From contig CAJJLZ010000012.1 in assembly GCA_905192745.1 (NCBI GenBank), forward strand, positions 1 through 64,000: a stretch of DNA of 64,000 bases. Direction: 5' to 3'. A program made the translations under genes and the position numbers. This document shows positions 15,361-23,708 of this stretch, piece by piece. The DNA is from an uncultured Oscillospiraceae bacterium (GTDB lineage: Bacteria; Bacillota; Clostridia; Oscillospirales; Acutalibacteraceae). Positions within the stretch are counted from its first letter, which is position 1. Each line of letters opens with the position of its first letter. The notes beneath the pieces are model-generated. The model was given only the letters and a program-made list of their open reading frames with translations. It had not been told where the DNA came from and ran no database searches.

Positions 15361-16284
15361 TTATTTCCAGAGGGGAGCGGGATACAGGCCGGAGCGGTGC
15401 TTTTCGGCGATGGCCTCCATCACCGCGGGCTTGTCCTCCTTATAGGTCACACCGCACCATTTGTCGGGGCTGGTCAGCACCCGGACGGAGGCTTTCCCCT
15501 CCTGCAGCAGAGCGTTCACCACGGTGGGAAGCTGGTATTCTCCTTTGATCGGGTCGGTTTTCAGCGCCTGATCGAGGAAGGCCGGGAAGCGCGCCCCGAT
15601 CTCATCCAGCAGACCGGGGGTAAAGCCCCACAGATTCATGGAAACTACCGTCTCGGGATCGAGGGAGGTCCAGGTCTCGCCGCCGTCCTCGGTGAAGCGG
15701 GCGCCGTCCGTCGTCTTTTCGATATGGGTATGTTCCGTTACTTCGCGCAGGACGCCGTTGTCATCCACCGAGCAGACCCCGCGGGCCACATGGCCGTATT
15801 CGGTCAGGGTGTTCTTCAGCCGGTAGCCCACCATGCAGAAGGGCAGGGTGTCTCCGTTCTCCGGCAGGGAGGCAAGCTGGTCGTAGATGAGCTGGAACGC
15901 GTGGGGGCCGTAATAGTCGTCGGCGTTGATGACCGCGAAGGGCGCGTCCACCACGCCGCGGATGCTGTAGATCGCCTGCGCGGTACCCCAGGGTTTGGTC
16001 CGGTTCTCCGGGACGCTGTAGCCTGCCGGCAGATCGTCCAGACGCTGGAAGGCATAGTCCACCTTCGCCAGCTTTTCCATCCGACGGCCGATCACCTCGT
16101 AAAAGTCCTCTTCGATTTCCTTTTTGATGACGAAAACTACTTTCTCGAAGCCGGCGCGCAGCGCGTCGTAGATGGAGTAGTCAACAATCACCTCGCCGTG
16201 GCTTCCCACCGGGTCGATCTGCTTGAGACCGCCGTACCGCGAACCCATGCCCGCCGCCATGACGACCAGTACCGGTTTTTTCAT
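15361..16284 (-). CDS. Sugar-1-phosphate nucleotidyltransferase
   Basis: A 307-residue NTP-transferase. The signature LVVMAAGMGSRYGGLKQIDPVG gives the G-x-G-x-R nucleotide loop and catalytic Lys; INADDYYG is the metal-binding aspartate motif. It probably activates a hexosamine- or hexose-1-phosphate made by NahK or by the GH112 phosphorylase to an NDP-sugar. Bifidobacterial lnp operons use GalT and GalE at this step; neither is present here. The nucleotide (UTP or dTTP) is not decidable from sequence. Confidence 0.82.
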   Translation of the reverse strand: MKKPVLVVMAAGMGSRYGGLKQIDPVGSHGEVIVDYSIYDALRAGFEKVVFVIKKEIEEDFYEVIGRRMEKLAKVDYAFQRLDDLPAGYSVPENRTKPWGTAQAIYSIRGVVDAPFAVINADDYYGPHAFQLIYDQLASLPENGDTLPFCMVGYRLKNTLTEYGHVARGVCSVDDNGVLREVTEHTHIEKTTDGARFTEDGGETWTSLDPETVVSMNLWGFTPGLLDEIGARFPAFLDQALKTDPIKGEYQLPTVVNALLQEGKASVRVLTSPDKWCGVTYKEDKPAVMEAIAEKHRSGLYPAPLWK

Positions 16285-16485
16285 CGTTTATTCATCCTTT
16301 CCGCGTTGTCCGTTCTCTTCGTATCGCGCAACAGGGCCGCTTCCCCCTGGTGGGAGCAGCCGCCCTGTCTCTTGGCTTATTTGTATTTTACCACATGCTC
16401 ATCCAAATTGGCTATAGGCCGGGGATGTCGGTTCCGCCGATAGATTTATCTCTTTCGTCTGTTCGTCCATTTTGGGCATTTCCGG
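16285..16485 (-). other. Intercistronic region with hairpin and possible promoter
   Basis: A 201-base gap inside the glycan operon. On the minus strand it has the extended -10 TGGTAAAAT (plus-strand ATTTTA at 16385-16390) without a clear -35, and then a hairpin ACAGGGC/GCCCTGT (16331-16337 with 16362-16368). The nucleotidyltransferase and nahK may thus have a promoter of their own. Confidence 0.35.
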
Positions 16486-18666
16486 TCAGCCGATTTCGTA
16501 CCAGCGAATCTCATTGGCGTCGAGATGGAGGGGGAAGGAACTGCCGTCCCCGCGGTAGACCACGGTATCCTGCGGCTCATAGGTGTTGTTCACCACGCAG
16601 TATTTCCCGTTCTTGACATAAGCGTGTACCTCGACGTTGTAGTTTTCGCTGAACCACTCGTGCAGCCCGTCCTCCCCGTGCGCCGCCCAGAGGATGGCGC
16701 GGTAGAGCAGACGGGAGTTTTCAAAGCTGTAGGGCAGCCCGCTGATGTATACGCCGCGTCCGCCGCCGAAGTCGTTCACCGCGAGCTGCACGCCCTTGTC
16801 GATCTGGCGAAGCACCTGCGCGCCTTCCAGCGCGTAGACATTCTTCTTCCCTTCGCCGAAATCGATGGCCTTGCCGTCCTTTTCACAGTCGGCGGTGATA
16901 AAATGGGGATGTTCCTCCCAGTTGTACTTGTCCAGAGAAAGGGTGAAGCCGGTTTCCTCTTCCACCCCAAGCACCCCGGCCAGCTGGAAGAAGCGGCCCT
17001 CATGCTGGCAGGCGGCGGGCTCGCCCACGCCGATGAAGCCGCCGCCCCGGTAGACAAACTGCCGCAGAAGGGAGACGATCTCCGCGTCCAGCCAGTTTTC
17101 TCCGCCGGAATAGGCGGTGTAAGCGTCCCCGACGTTGAGCACCACATCCACGTCGTCCAGCAGGGCGGGATTCTCCCGGAGATCGTCAAAGCTGATGAAC
17201 CGCACGTCGAAAGGTGCGCCGCTCAGCGCTTCAATGATCCCGGCGTAGGAGTAGTTCTGCTTATAATAGATCGCGTGATGCACCATGTGGTTGCCCCACG
17301 CCCGCATTTTTCCCCAGCAGTTGAGCACCGCGACTTTTTTCACACAGAAGGGGGTGGTGCCGCGGATGTTTTCATACAGCACCCGGAACTCGTCGCACAC
17401 GCTCTTCACATAGTCGATAAATTCCGGAAATTCCAGCGCGAGCTTGAGATAGCCGCCGTAGCCGATCCGGTCGATCGGCTTGCGGAGGATGGCCCGGCGG
17501 GCCGTCACCCAGTTGATTTTGGCTTCCTTCACCGGATCCCCGCCTTCGTGGAAGGTATCGGGGAAGAAATAGGGGAGGAAGCGGCCCTCGGTGTATTTTA
17601 CTCCGGGGATATCGCTGATCAGCCGGAGGGTCGCGCCGTTGCCCACGCTTCCTACCACCGCGTCCAGCCCGATGGAGGGGAATTCCTCCATGAACGGTTC
17701 GGTGCCGATCCAGTGGTCGCCCAGAAACATCATCGCTTCCTTGCCGCAGGCGTGGGTGATGTCCACCATCTCCTTCGCCAGCTTGGCGACCTCCCGCCGC
17801 TGGAAGGCCTGAAAATCCCGGAATTCCCGGCTGGGAACCCGGTAGGTGTTGTTCATATACCCCTGATCGATGATGAATTCCGGCCGGAATTTGTATCCGG
17901 CCTCCCGCTCGAACTGCTCGAGGATATAGGGGCTGACGCTGGCGGAATAGCCGTACCAGTCCACATATTTTTCCCGCGCCAGCTCGTCGAATATCAGGGT
18001 GAACTGGTGGAAGAAGGTGGTAAAGCGGATGACATCCACATAGGGATGCTCGTCGATAAAGCGGCGGAGCCGTTCCATCGTAAAGGCATGGGTCTTGGGC
18101 TGGCGCACATCGAAGGTGATCTGGTGCTCTACATCCTTCCAGTCGTTGGTGACGGCGTTGTACATATGCACCGGGTCCCAGAGAATATAGGCCAGAAAGC
18201 TGACCGTATACTCATGGAACGGCGCGGCGGGGGCGATGGTCACGTCCCCGGTCTCCTCGCTGTAGCTCCAATGCTCCGGCGGAACGATCTCTCCGGCGGT
18301 GCGGTCGATGACCTCCCACCAGCGGCGGATGTCATCCCGGCTGTTCACCGCCAGCATGTCGGGATACAGCCCCGCCATCAGATGGATGGAGAGCGAATCC
18401 GATTCCGCCGTGCGGTGCGGGGTCATCAGGTACATCTGCTGGATTTCTTCCGGGTTGGCCTTGGCCCAGGCGTTATCCTTGCGGGTGGTGTAATAGGTGG
18501 AGTATACCTTGGCGTCCACATTTTTCAGCGCCTCGGGGAAGTCGGTGCCGTCGCAGTCGCGTACGGCGTCCGCTCCCCAGAGGTTCATCAGTTCCAGCGT
18601 CTGCGGCACGACGTCCAGATCGGTCGGGATGGTAACGCGTCCGCGGTTGATGCGGTCCTTGCTCAT
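16486..18666 (-). CDS. GH112 1,3-beta-galactosyl-N-acetylhexosamine phosphorylase
   Basis: A 726-residue cytoplasmic phosphorylase. It cleaves galacto-N-biose (from mucin core 1) and/or lacto-N-biose (from milk glycans) with phosphate to alpha-galactose-1-phosphate and GalNAc or GlcNAc. Family features include the N-terminal GRVTIPTDLDVVPQTLELMNLWGADAVRDCDGTDFP, RFTTFFHQFTLIFDELAREKYVDWYGYSASVSP, the FLGDHWIGTEPF stretch and the C-terminal GATase-like and beta domains. Full length for the family. Genes for an ABC importer, NahK and nucleotidyltransferase on the same strand support the role. Confidence 0.94.
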   Translation of the reverse strand: MSKDRINRGRVTIPTDLDVVPQTLELMNLWGADAVRDCDGTDFPEALKNVDAKVYSTYYTTRKDNAWAKANPEEIQQMYLMTPHRTAESDSLSIHLMAGLYPDMLAVNSRDDIRRWWEVIDRTAGEIVPPEHWSYSEETGDVTIAPAAPFHEYTVSFLAYILWDPVHMYNAVTNDWKDVEHQITFDVRQPKTHAFTMERLRRFIDEHPYVDVIRFTTFFHQFTLIFDELAREKYVDWYGYSASVSPYILEQFEREAGYKFRPEFIIDQGYMNNTYRVPSREFRDFQAFQRREVAKLAKEMVDITHACGKEAMMFLGDHWIGTEPFMEEFPSIGLDAVVGSVGNGATLRLISDIPGVKYTEGRFLPYFFPDTFHEGGDPVKEAKINWVTARRAILRKPIDRIGYGGYLKLALEFPEFIDYVKSVCDEFRVLYENIRGTTPFCVKKVAVLNCWGKMRAWGNHMVHHAIYYKQNYSYAGIIEALSGAPFDVRFISFDDLRENPALLDDVDVVLNVGDAYTAYSGGENWLDAEIVSLLRQFVYRGGGFIGVGEPAACQHEGRFFQLAGVLGVEEETGFTLSLDKYNWEEHPHFITADCEKDGKAIDFGEGKKNVYALEGAQVLRQIDKGVQLAVNDFGGGRGVYISGLPYSFENSRLLYRAILWAAHGEDGLHEWFSENYNVEVHAYVKNGKYCVVNNTYEPQDTVVYRGDGSSFPLHLDANEIRWYEIG

Positions 18667-18740
18667 GACGATCTCCTTTCGGGCCCCGTCCGGTCCTCCG
18701 GCCGGAAACCTTGCAAATGACGATGGCTTATGGGGGCCGG

Positions 18741-18947
18741 TCAGCGGGATTGCCGGCTTTTCTTTTTCTGCTCGCGGTCGGCGCGGGTGTAGCGGCGGTT
18801 ATAAAGCCACAGCAGCAGGAGCAGCCCTGCGAGACCGACCAGCATCAGCCCGAGCCATTGCGCCCCCGTGTTCATCTGCCCCACGATAATCAGCGCCAGA
18901 CTGACGATAAACACCGCCAGCGCGGCGATTGCTTTCACAAGTTTCAT
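18741..18947 (-). CDS. Small membrane protein of the glycan operon
   Basis: About 68 residues with two membrane segments (about 4-24 and 31-48) and a strongly basic tail (RRYTRADREQKKKSRQSR). ATG at 18947 is preferred over 18953 because of spacing from AAAGGA. Similar small proteins (I believe DUF6903) lie beside GH112 phosphorylases in other gut Firmicutes, so it may assist the importer. The function is unknown. Confidence 0.65.
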   Translation of the reverse strand: MKLVKAIAALAVFIVSLALIIVGQMNTGAQWLGLMLVGLAGLLLLLWLYNRRYTRADREQKKKSRQSR

Positions 18948-18986
18948 AGTCATACCGTCCTTTCCATATGGCGGAAGACGCCGGCG

Positions 18987-19877
18987 TCAGCCCTTCAGGC
19001 CGCCGACCGTCATGCCCTGCGTCAGCTTTTTCTGCACCATGATATACAGAATCAGGGTCGGCAGCATGACGATGACCAGACCGGCGTACATCTGCCCGTA
19101 CTGTGCGGCGGCGTTCTGCGCCTTCATCAGGTTCATCAGCCCGACCGGCAGGGTTTTGACCGATTCGTCGGTCAGCAGGGTCATGGAGATGATGTATTCA
19201 TTCCAGAAGGACAGGAAGTTGAAGAGGATCACCGTGATGATGCTGGGCTTGGCCATCGGCATGATAATCTGCACCATGGTACGGAAATAGCCGCTGCCGT
19301 CCACATAGGCGGCCTCTTCGTAATCCTTCGGGAGGGTGGCGAAATACCCTGAAAGCAGGTAGATGGTGAAGGGAAGGGCGGTGGAAGCGTAGATCAGCGC
19401 CACGATAAAAAGGTTGTTGGTGAAAACCGTATCGCCGACCAACGCGTTGGCGTCCACCAGCATCAGGAAGATCGGCACCACGATATAGTTCACATTGATG
19501 AACAGGCCGCCCATGAAGGCCACGTTCAGCACCTTCCGGCCGGGGAAGCGATACCGTGCGAGCACATACGCCGCAGGCAGGGCCACCACCAGCAGAATCG
19601 CCAGCCCCACCGCCGTCACAATGGCGGAGTTCAGGAAATACTGCCCCATGTTGGCCTTTTCAAACGCGTCCACGAAGTTCTGGAAGTGGAAGCCCTTGGG
19701 AAGAGCCCAGGGACTGCCGTAAAATTCGGAGTTTTCCTTAACGGAGGCGAGAAACGCCCAGCCGACCGGTACGATGATGGTGATTGCGAAGGTAATCAGC
19801 GCGACATAGACAAAAATCTTGAAGAGGGTTTCCGCGCTCATGCTTTTTTTGTTTTTCGGTGTGTTCGGTGTGTTCAT
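18987..19877 (-). CDS. Carbohydrate ABC transporter permease, MalG type
   Basis: A 296-residue permease with six membrane segments. The EAA loop reads EEAAYVDGSGYFRTMVQIIMPMAKPS (about 205-230), the site that contacts the ATPase. The N terminus (KNKKSMSAETLFKIFVYVALI) is cytoplasmic. It pairs with the MalF-type permease 13 bases upstream and the solute-binding protein. No ATPase gene is in the operon, so a shared MsmK/UgpC-like ATPase encoded elsewhere is expected. Confidence 0.9.
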   Translation of the reverse strand: MNTPNTPKNKKSMSAETLFKIFVYVALITFAITIIVPVGWAFLASVKENSEFYGSPWALPKGFHFQNFVDAFEKANMGQYFLNSAIVTAVGLAILLVVALPAAYVLARYRFPGRKVLNVAFMGGLFINVNYIVVPIFLMLVDANALVGDTVFTNNLFIVALIYASTALPFTIYLLSGYFATLPKDYEEAAYVDGSGYFRTMVQIIMPMAKPSIITVILFNFLSFWNEYIISMTLLTDESVKTLPVGLMNLMKAQNAAAQYGQMYAGLVIVMLPTLILYIMVQKKLTQGMTVGGLKG

Positions 19878-19890
19878 TGCGCTCCCTCCT

Positions 19891-20787
19891 TTAATATTCC
19901 AGCGGTTCCCGCTTGGTGACGGCGTTCACAATCGCCGACAGCGCAAAGGAGAACAGGAAGACGACCACGCCGATCGCCATGCCGTAGCCGTAGGACGAGT
20001 TGGTATACGCCTGCTGGTACATATAGCTCAGGAATACCTCGCTCGCGCCGTCCGGCCCGCCGCTGGTCATCGCCTTGACGAACAGGAAGCTCAGGTTGAT
20101 CGAGCTGATAATGAAGAAGGTCAGGGTGGTGCGGATATTGGTCCAGATCAGCGGGATGGTGATCTGGAAAAACTGGCGGACCCGTCCCGCACCCTCCAGC
20201 GAGGCGCTTTCATACAGGCTCTCGGGTACGGCGGACATGCTCGCCATGTACATGACCATGTAATAGCCGATCGCCTGCCATACCATCGCCCCGGCCAAAC
20301 TGAACACCACCAGTTTCCGGTCGCCCAGCCAAAGGACGGGATTGTCCTTCACGCTGCGGAACAGACTGAGGATGCTGTTGAGCAGCCCGCTGTTCGGGTC
20401 GTAGATTGCGTTGAAAATGGCGGCGATAACCACCACCGAGAGGATGTTCGGGATGTAAAAGATGATGCGGAAAAAATTCTGCCCCTTGATTTTCTCCCTG
20501 GTCAGAATACCGGCGAAGACCAGAGCGAAAGCAAAGGTGACGATCGTCACCAGTACGATCAGCAGAATGGTGTTCTGGAAGGATTTCAGAAATTTCTCAT
20601 CTCCCAGAAGTTTCTGAAAATTGCTCAGGCCGACAAAGGTCTTTCCCTCGGCGGAATAGCCGCCCCATTTAAACAGGGAGAGCCAGAACACCTGCAGGGT
20701 GGGGATCACCATGAAAACGGTGAACAGAATAACGGCCGGTGCCACGCAGAGAAAGACGAACCGGCCGCGTCCCTTCTGTTTGTACAT
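19891..20787 (-). CDS. Carbohydrate ABC transporter permease, MalF type
   Basis: A 298-residue permease with six membrane segments. The EAA-type loop YESASLEGAGRVRQFFQITIPLIWTN (about 185-210) is clear. Together with the MalG-type partner it forms the channel for the disaccharide. It is the second gene of the operon, separated from the solute-binding protein gene by 209 bases that contain a hairpin with T-tract. Confidence 0.9.
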   Translation of the reverse strand: MYKQKGRGRFVFLCVAPAVILFTVFMVIPTLQVFWLSLFKWGGYSAEGKTFVGLSNFQKLLGDEKFLKSFQNTILLIVLVTIVTFAFALVFAGILTREKIKGQNFFRIIFYIPNILSVVVIAAIFNAIYDPNSGLLNSILSLFRSVKDNPVLWLGDRKLVVFSLAGAMVWQAIGYYMVMYMASMSAVPESLYESASLEGAGRVRQFFQITIPLIWTNIRTTLTFFIISSINLSFLFVKAMTSGGPDGASEVFLSYMYQQAYTNSSYGYGMAIGVVVFLFSFALSAIVNAVTKREPLEY

Positions 20788-20850
20788 GCGTATATCATCC
20801 TTTCTCTTGAAGCGTTGAGGAGAAGAGAAGCTGGAAAACGGGATTTCTTT

Positions 20851-20892
20851 AAAAAAGCTGCCGCGAAACGCAAGCGTATGCCTTTCGCAGCG
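20851..20892 (-). terminator. Intercistronic terminator between binding protein and permeases
   Basis: Read on the minus strand, GCTGCGAAA pairs with TTTCGC-GGCAGC (a GCG bulge) and is followed by TTTTTT. Partial termination here would make more binding protein than permease, as is usual for such operons. Confidence 0.6.
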
Positions 20893-20996
20893 CCTGCCAT
20901 TTCGCAGCAGCCTTTTCCAGTGTCCGTTTCCGGTAGTGCCGACGAACGGTCTCGGCGGATATTTAAAGGTTTGTGCTTATGAGAAGAAGCTGTATC

Positions 20997-22325
20997 CTAT
21001 TTCAGCGCCGCGCGCAGGGCGTCGTTCGCTTTGTTGACGGCTTCCTTCCACTGGGCCACGGTCTTCTCACCGCTGACGATGCTGTCTACGGTGCCGAACA
21101 GCGCGTCCTTCATGCTTACGCCCTCCACCGCTTCGGTGGTGGCAAAACCGCCCATGGCGGCCTTCGCGCCGTTGTCATAGATGCTGTAGAACATCTTGTT
21201 GTCGCCTTCCAGCATGGAGCTGACGCCCTTGATCGGCTGGATCGCGCCGGCCTTGGCGAAAATCTTCGCGGCTTCGTCGGAATAGAGATACGCCATGAAT
21301 TTATCGGCGAGTTCCGGGTTTTTCGCCTGCTTCGGGCTCCATACCTGCTCGAAGAAGGTGTAGGAATAGCGGTCGCCGCCTTCCTTTACGGCCGGCAGGG
21401 CGGTAAAGCCCCATTCAAAACCGTCGGCGCGGGGCGCGTCCTTCATTTCCCCTACCACCCAGGTGCCGTTCGGCATGAAGAGCGCCTTGTGATCGAGGAT
21501 GAGCTGCTGGTTTTTCAGGTAGTTGGAATCGTTCGCGTTGGCAACGGTGGTCTTTTCGGTGTAGGAAGCGAGTTTTTCTACGATAGAGAAGGCCTGATTC
21601 GCTTCATCGGTATCCCAGATGCCTTTCTCATACTGCATAGCGCGGTTGAAGAAGTCGGGGCCGCCGGTTTCGTTCAGCAGCGCGTAGAAGAATGCGTCGA
21701 AGTAGCCGGTGGTGGGATAGGTGAACAGTGCGATGCCTTCCGCTTTGGCCTTGTCGCCCAGCGCCCACATCTCGTCCCAAGTAGTGGGAACGCTCCAGCC
21801 CTTGGACTTCAGGAACGCTTCGTCATAGAACAGACCGCAGGGCCCGTAGAACATCGGGGCAAGATAGGTTTTGCCGTCCGAATACGGGTTGGTGACCAGC
21901 GTATCCAGAAAGCCGGAGACGATTTTGTCCTTTACCTTCACGTCCTCGCCCGGAACGGTCAGCTCGAGCATGCTGCTCAGATCACGGATGGCGTTGTCCT
22001 TGGTCATGGTTTCGGTCAAAGCCGCGGTGCGGCCGACCGCCAGATGCACGACGTCGGGATAATCGCCGGACTTCATTTTCGGGCTGATGACGTCCTCCAG
22101 ATTCTTGTCGATGGTCAGCTCCACCTTCACGCCGGGGTTGGCCTTTTCGAACGCGGCGACGATTTCCTTCCACATGTCCGCGCCGTAAGCGGTTTCAATC
22201 GCGGCGACCTTCAGGGTCTGGTTACTGCTGCCTGCGCCCGAGGAATCCTCGTCTTTCTTCGTGCATCCGGACAGGATGCCGGCGGTCATCGCCGCCGCCA
22301 GGATCAGAGAGAGTGCTTTTTTCAT
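20997..22325 (-). CDS. Sugar ABC transporter solute-binding lipoprotein
   Basis: A 442-residue lipoprotein. The signal peptide ends in the lipobox LSGC (Cys about 21), followed by a Ser-Gly linker. The body is a cluster-B type sugar-binding protein: AFEKANPGVKVELTIDKNLEDVISPKMKSGDYPDVVHL and the late YLYSDEAAKIFAKAGAIQPIKG are typical. It should bind galacto-N-biose, lacto-N-biose or a related oligosaccharide outside the membrane. It is the first gene of the operon, with AAGGAGG before the ATG. Confidence 0.9.
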   Translation of the reverse strand: MKKALSLILAAAMTAGILSGCTKKDEDSSGAGSSNQTLKVAAIETAYGADMWKEIVAAFEKANPGVKVELTIDKNLEDVISPKMKSGDYPDVVHLAVGRTAALTETMTKDNAIRDLSSMLELTVPGEDVKVKDKIVSGFLDTLVTNPYSDGKTYLAPMFYGPCGLFYDEAFLKSKGWSVPTTWDEMWALGDKAKAEGIALFTYPTTGYFDAFFYALLNETGGPDFFNRAMQYEKGIWDTDEANQAFSIVEKLASYTEKTTVANANDSNYLKNQQLILDHKALFMPNGTWVVGEMKDAPRADGFEWGFTALPAVKEGGDRYSYTFFEQVWSPKQAKNPELADKFMAYLYSDEAAKIFAKAGAIQPIKGVSSMLEGDNKMFYSIYDNGAKAAMGGFATTEAVEGVSMKDALFGTVDSIVSGEKTVAQWKEAVNKANDALRAALK

Positions 22326-22451
22326 ACCTTTTCCTCCTTGCTTGGTAGGTTTCGGGTTTCATCGTTCATGTCGGATCGTTCGGGAGCCTCCGCTGCCCGC
22401 ACGCCTCCTTTTGGAAGCGTCGCCGGGAGGGGAAGCGTCCCTCTGTCTTTC

Positions 22452-22497
22452 AGTATACGGACTTTTGCAGTTGATTCAATTCCAATGTTGCGACATT
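22452..22497 (-). promoter_or_regulatory. Glycan operon promoter and adjacent palindrome
   Basis: On the minus strand TTGAAT (22479-22474), 16 bases and TATACT (22457-22452). Directly upstream lies AATGT-TGCG-ACATT (22484-22497), well placed for binding by the divergent AraC activator. Confidence 0.55.
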
Positions 22498-22642
22498 TTT
22501 TATATTTATTGTGTATTTTGTCGCTTTTGTCCATTGAAAAATCGATTTGTGAAAGAATTCTTGCCATTTCTTTGCTTTATCTCGTAGATTTTCAAGCATT
22601 CCGTTCAGGTTATTTCTTACTTTATCGAAATTTCTGGATATC

Positions 22643-22671
22643 TTGTTAATGAATGTGCCAAGGTGTATAAT
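22643..22671 (+). promoter_or_regulatory. Promoter of the araC-type regulator
   Basis: TTGTTA (22643-22648), 17 bases, TATAAT (22666-22671); about 128 bases before the regulator start. Confidence 0.65.
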
Positions 22672-22748
22672 AGAGGGAAGAAAGGAAATGGGGAACAAGG
22701 GCTGGCGAATCGCTGATTACGGGTCTTTATGAACGCAATATAGTAAAA

Positions 22749-22764
22749 TGTTAAAGCGTTAACA
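22749..22764 (+). promoter_or_regulatory. cre-like catabolite operator
   Basis: TGTTAAAGCGTTAACA has 6-base arms and contains TTAAAGCGTTAACA (22751-22764), which fits the CcpA cre consensus at 13 of 14 positions by eye. It lies 36 bases before the regulator start, downstream of its promoter, so a roadblock by CcpA is plausible. Confidence 0.55.
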
Positions 22765-22799
22765 GGAATTCCCTTCCAAAAGAAAGAAGGTCGTTATTT

Positions 22800-23708
22800 G
22801 TGAGCAACCGACTGTATGCGATGGAAACGCCGGGCGACGACCGACCGTCCGCCAAATTGCTGTATATCACAGCCGCCAAATATGAGCGGGACTGGCACAG
22901 CACCATGCATGCCCATCATTTTTCGGAATTCATTTACGTTCTTCGGGGGAGAGGGCGCTTTCTGGTGGAGAACGATACGTTTGATATCCGCGAAAACGAC
23001 CTGGTGATTGTCAATCCTCATGTGGAGCATACCGAAACTTCTCTGGAGGATCATCCGCTGGAGTATATAGTATTGGGCGTGGACGACGTAATATTCACCT
23101 TCGGCTCGATGGGGGCGGCGAGCAGTTACCGTCTTTACCATTATCAGGAGCAGGCCGACCGGATGAACTGGTATCTGAAAACCATGCTGCGGGAGATGGA
23201 GACCAAAGCCCCCTGTCACGAAACCGTCTGTCAGAATCTGCTGGAGGTCATGATTATCCTGATGATGCGTCTGGCCGATTTTACCCTGTCGGTGGTGCCC
23301 TCCCGCCGGCTGCGGGCGGTCAGCAGCGCCGCCAAGCGATATATTGACGACCATTTTCAGGAGGCGATTACCTTGCAGACGCTGGCCGACGAGCTCCATG
23401 TGAACAAATACCATCTGGCGCACAGCTTTGCCGGGGATTATGGGATTTCTCCCATCAATTACCTGATTGCGCGGCGGATTGAGGAGAGCAAAACTCTGCT
23501 GGGAACCACCGATATGAACATTGCCAAAATCGCGTCCTTCAGCGGCTTCGCTTCCCAATCCTATTTTTCCCAGTGCTTCCGGCGGATCACCGGAATGACG
23601 CCGAATGCGTTCCGCCGCGCACAGGACGAGCAGACGGACAAAACCGCCCGCTTTACGCAAACAGTCCCGCTCCGGGGCCGAGAGGCAGGCCGGTCAGCAT
23701 CCAGATGA
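22800..23708 (+). CDS. AraC family transcriptional regulator
   Basis: A 302-residue regulator with a GTG start after AGAAGG. The N-terminal cupin sensor (about 20-150) includes HAHHFSEFIYVLRGRGRFLVENDTFDIRENDLVIVNP. The C-terminal double helix-turn-helix has LQTLADELHVNKYHLAHSF and IAKIASFSGFASQSYFSQCFRRITGMTPNAFRR. It is divergent from the glycan operon and is its probable activator. The 3' end overlaps the convergent AbgT gene by 56 bases, so the last residues (from about TVPLRGREAG) are shared coding sequence. Confidence 0.88.
   Translation: MSNRLYAMETPGDDRPSAKLLYITAAKYERDWHSTMHAHHFSEFIYVLRGRGRFLVENDTFDIRENDLVIVNPHVEHTETSLEDHPLEYIVLGVDDVIFTFGSMGAASSYRLYHYQEQADRMNWYLKTMLREMETKAPCHETVCQNLLEVMIILMMRLADFTLSVVPSRRLRAVSSAAKRYIDDHFQEAITLQTLADELHVNKYHLAHSFAGDYGISPINYLIARRIEESKTLLGTTDMNIAKIASFSGFASQSYFSQCFRRITGMTPNAFRRAQDEQTDKTARFTQTVPLRGREAGRSASR

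Larger units (their letters stand above)
22326..22799. other. Divergent control region of the glycan locus
   Basis: 474 bases with no gene, between the divergently transcribed solute-binding protein and AraC regulator. It holds a promoter for each direction, a palindrome next to the minus-strand -35 and a cre-like site near the regulator start (listed separately). The 120-base leader of the minus-strand operon is GC-rich (22380-22440) and the centre is AT-rich. Confidence 0.6.

Noticed and set aside
14196..15548. A 450-residue open frame on the plus strand opposite nahK
   Set aside because: It runs antisense to two well-supported genes and has no recognisable motif; GC-rich codon bias leaves such frames open.
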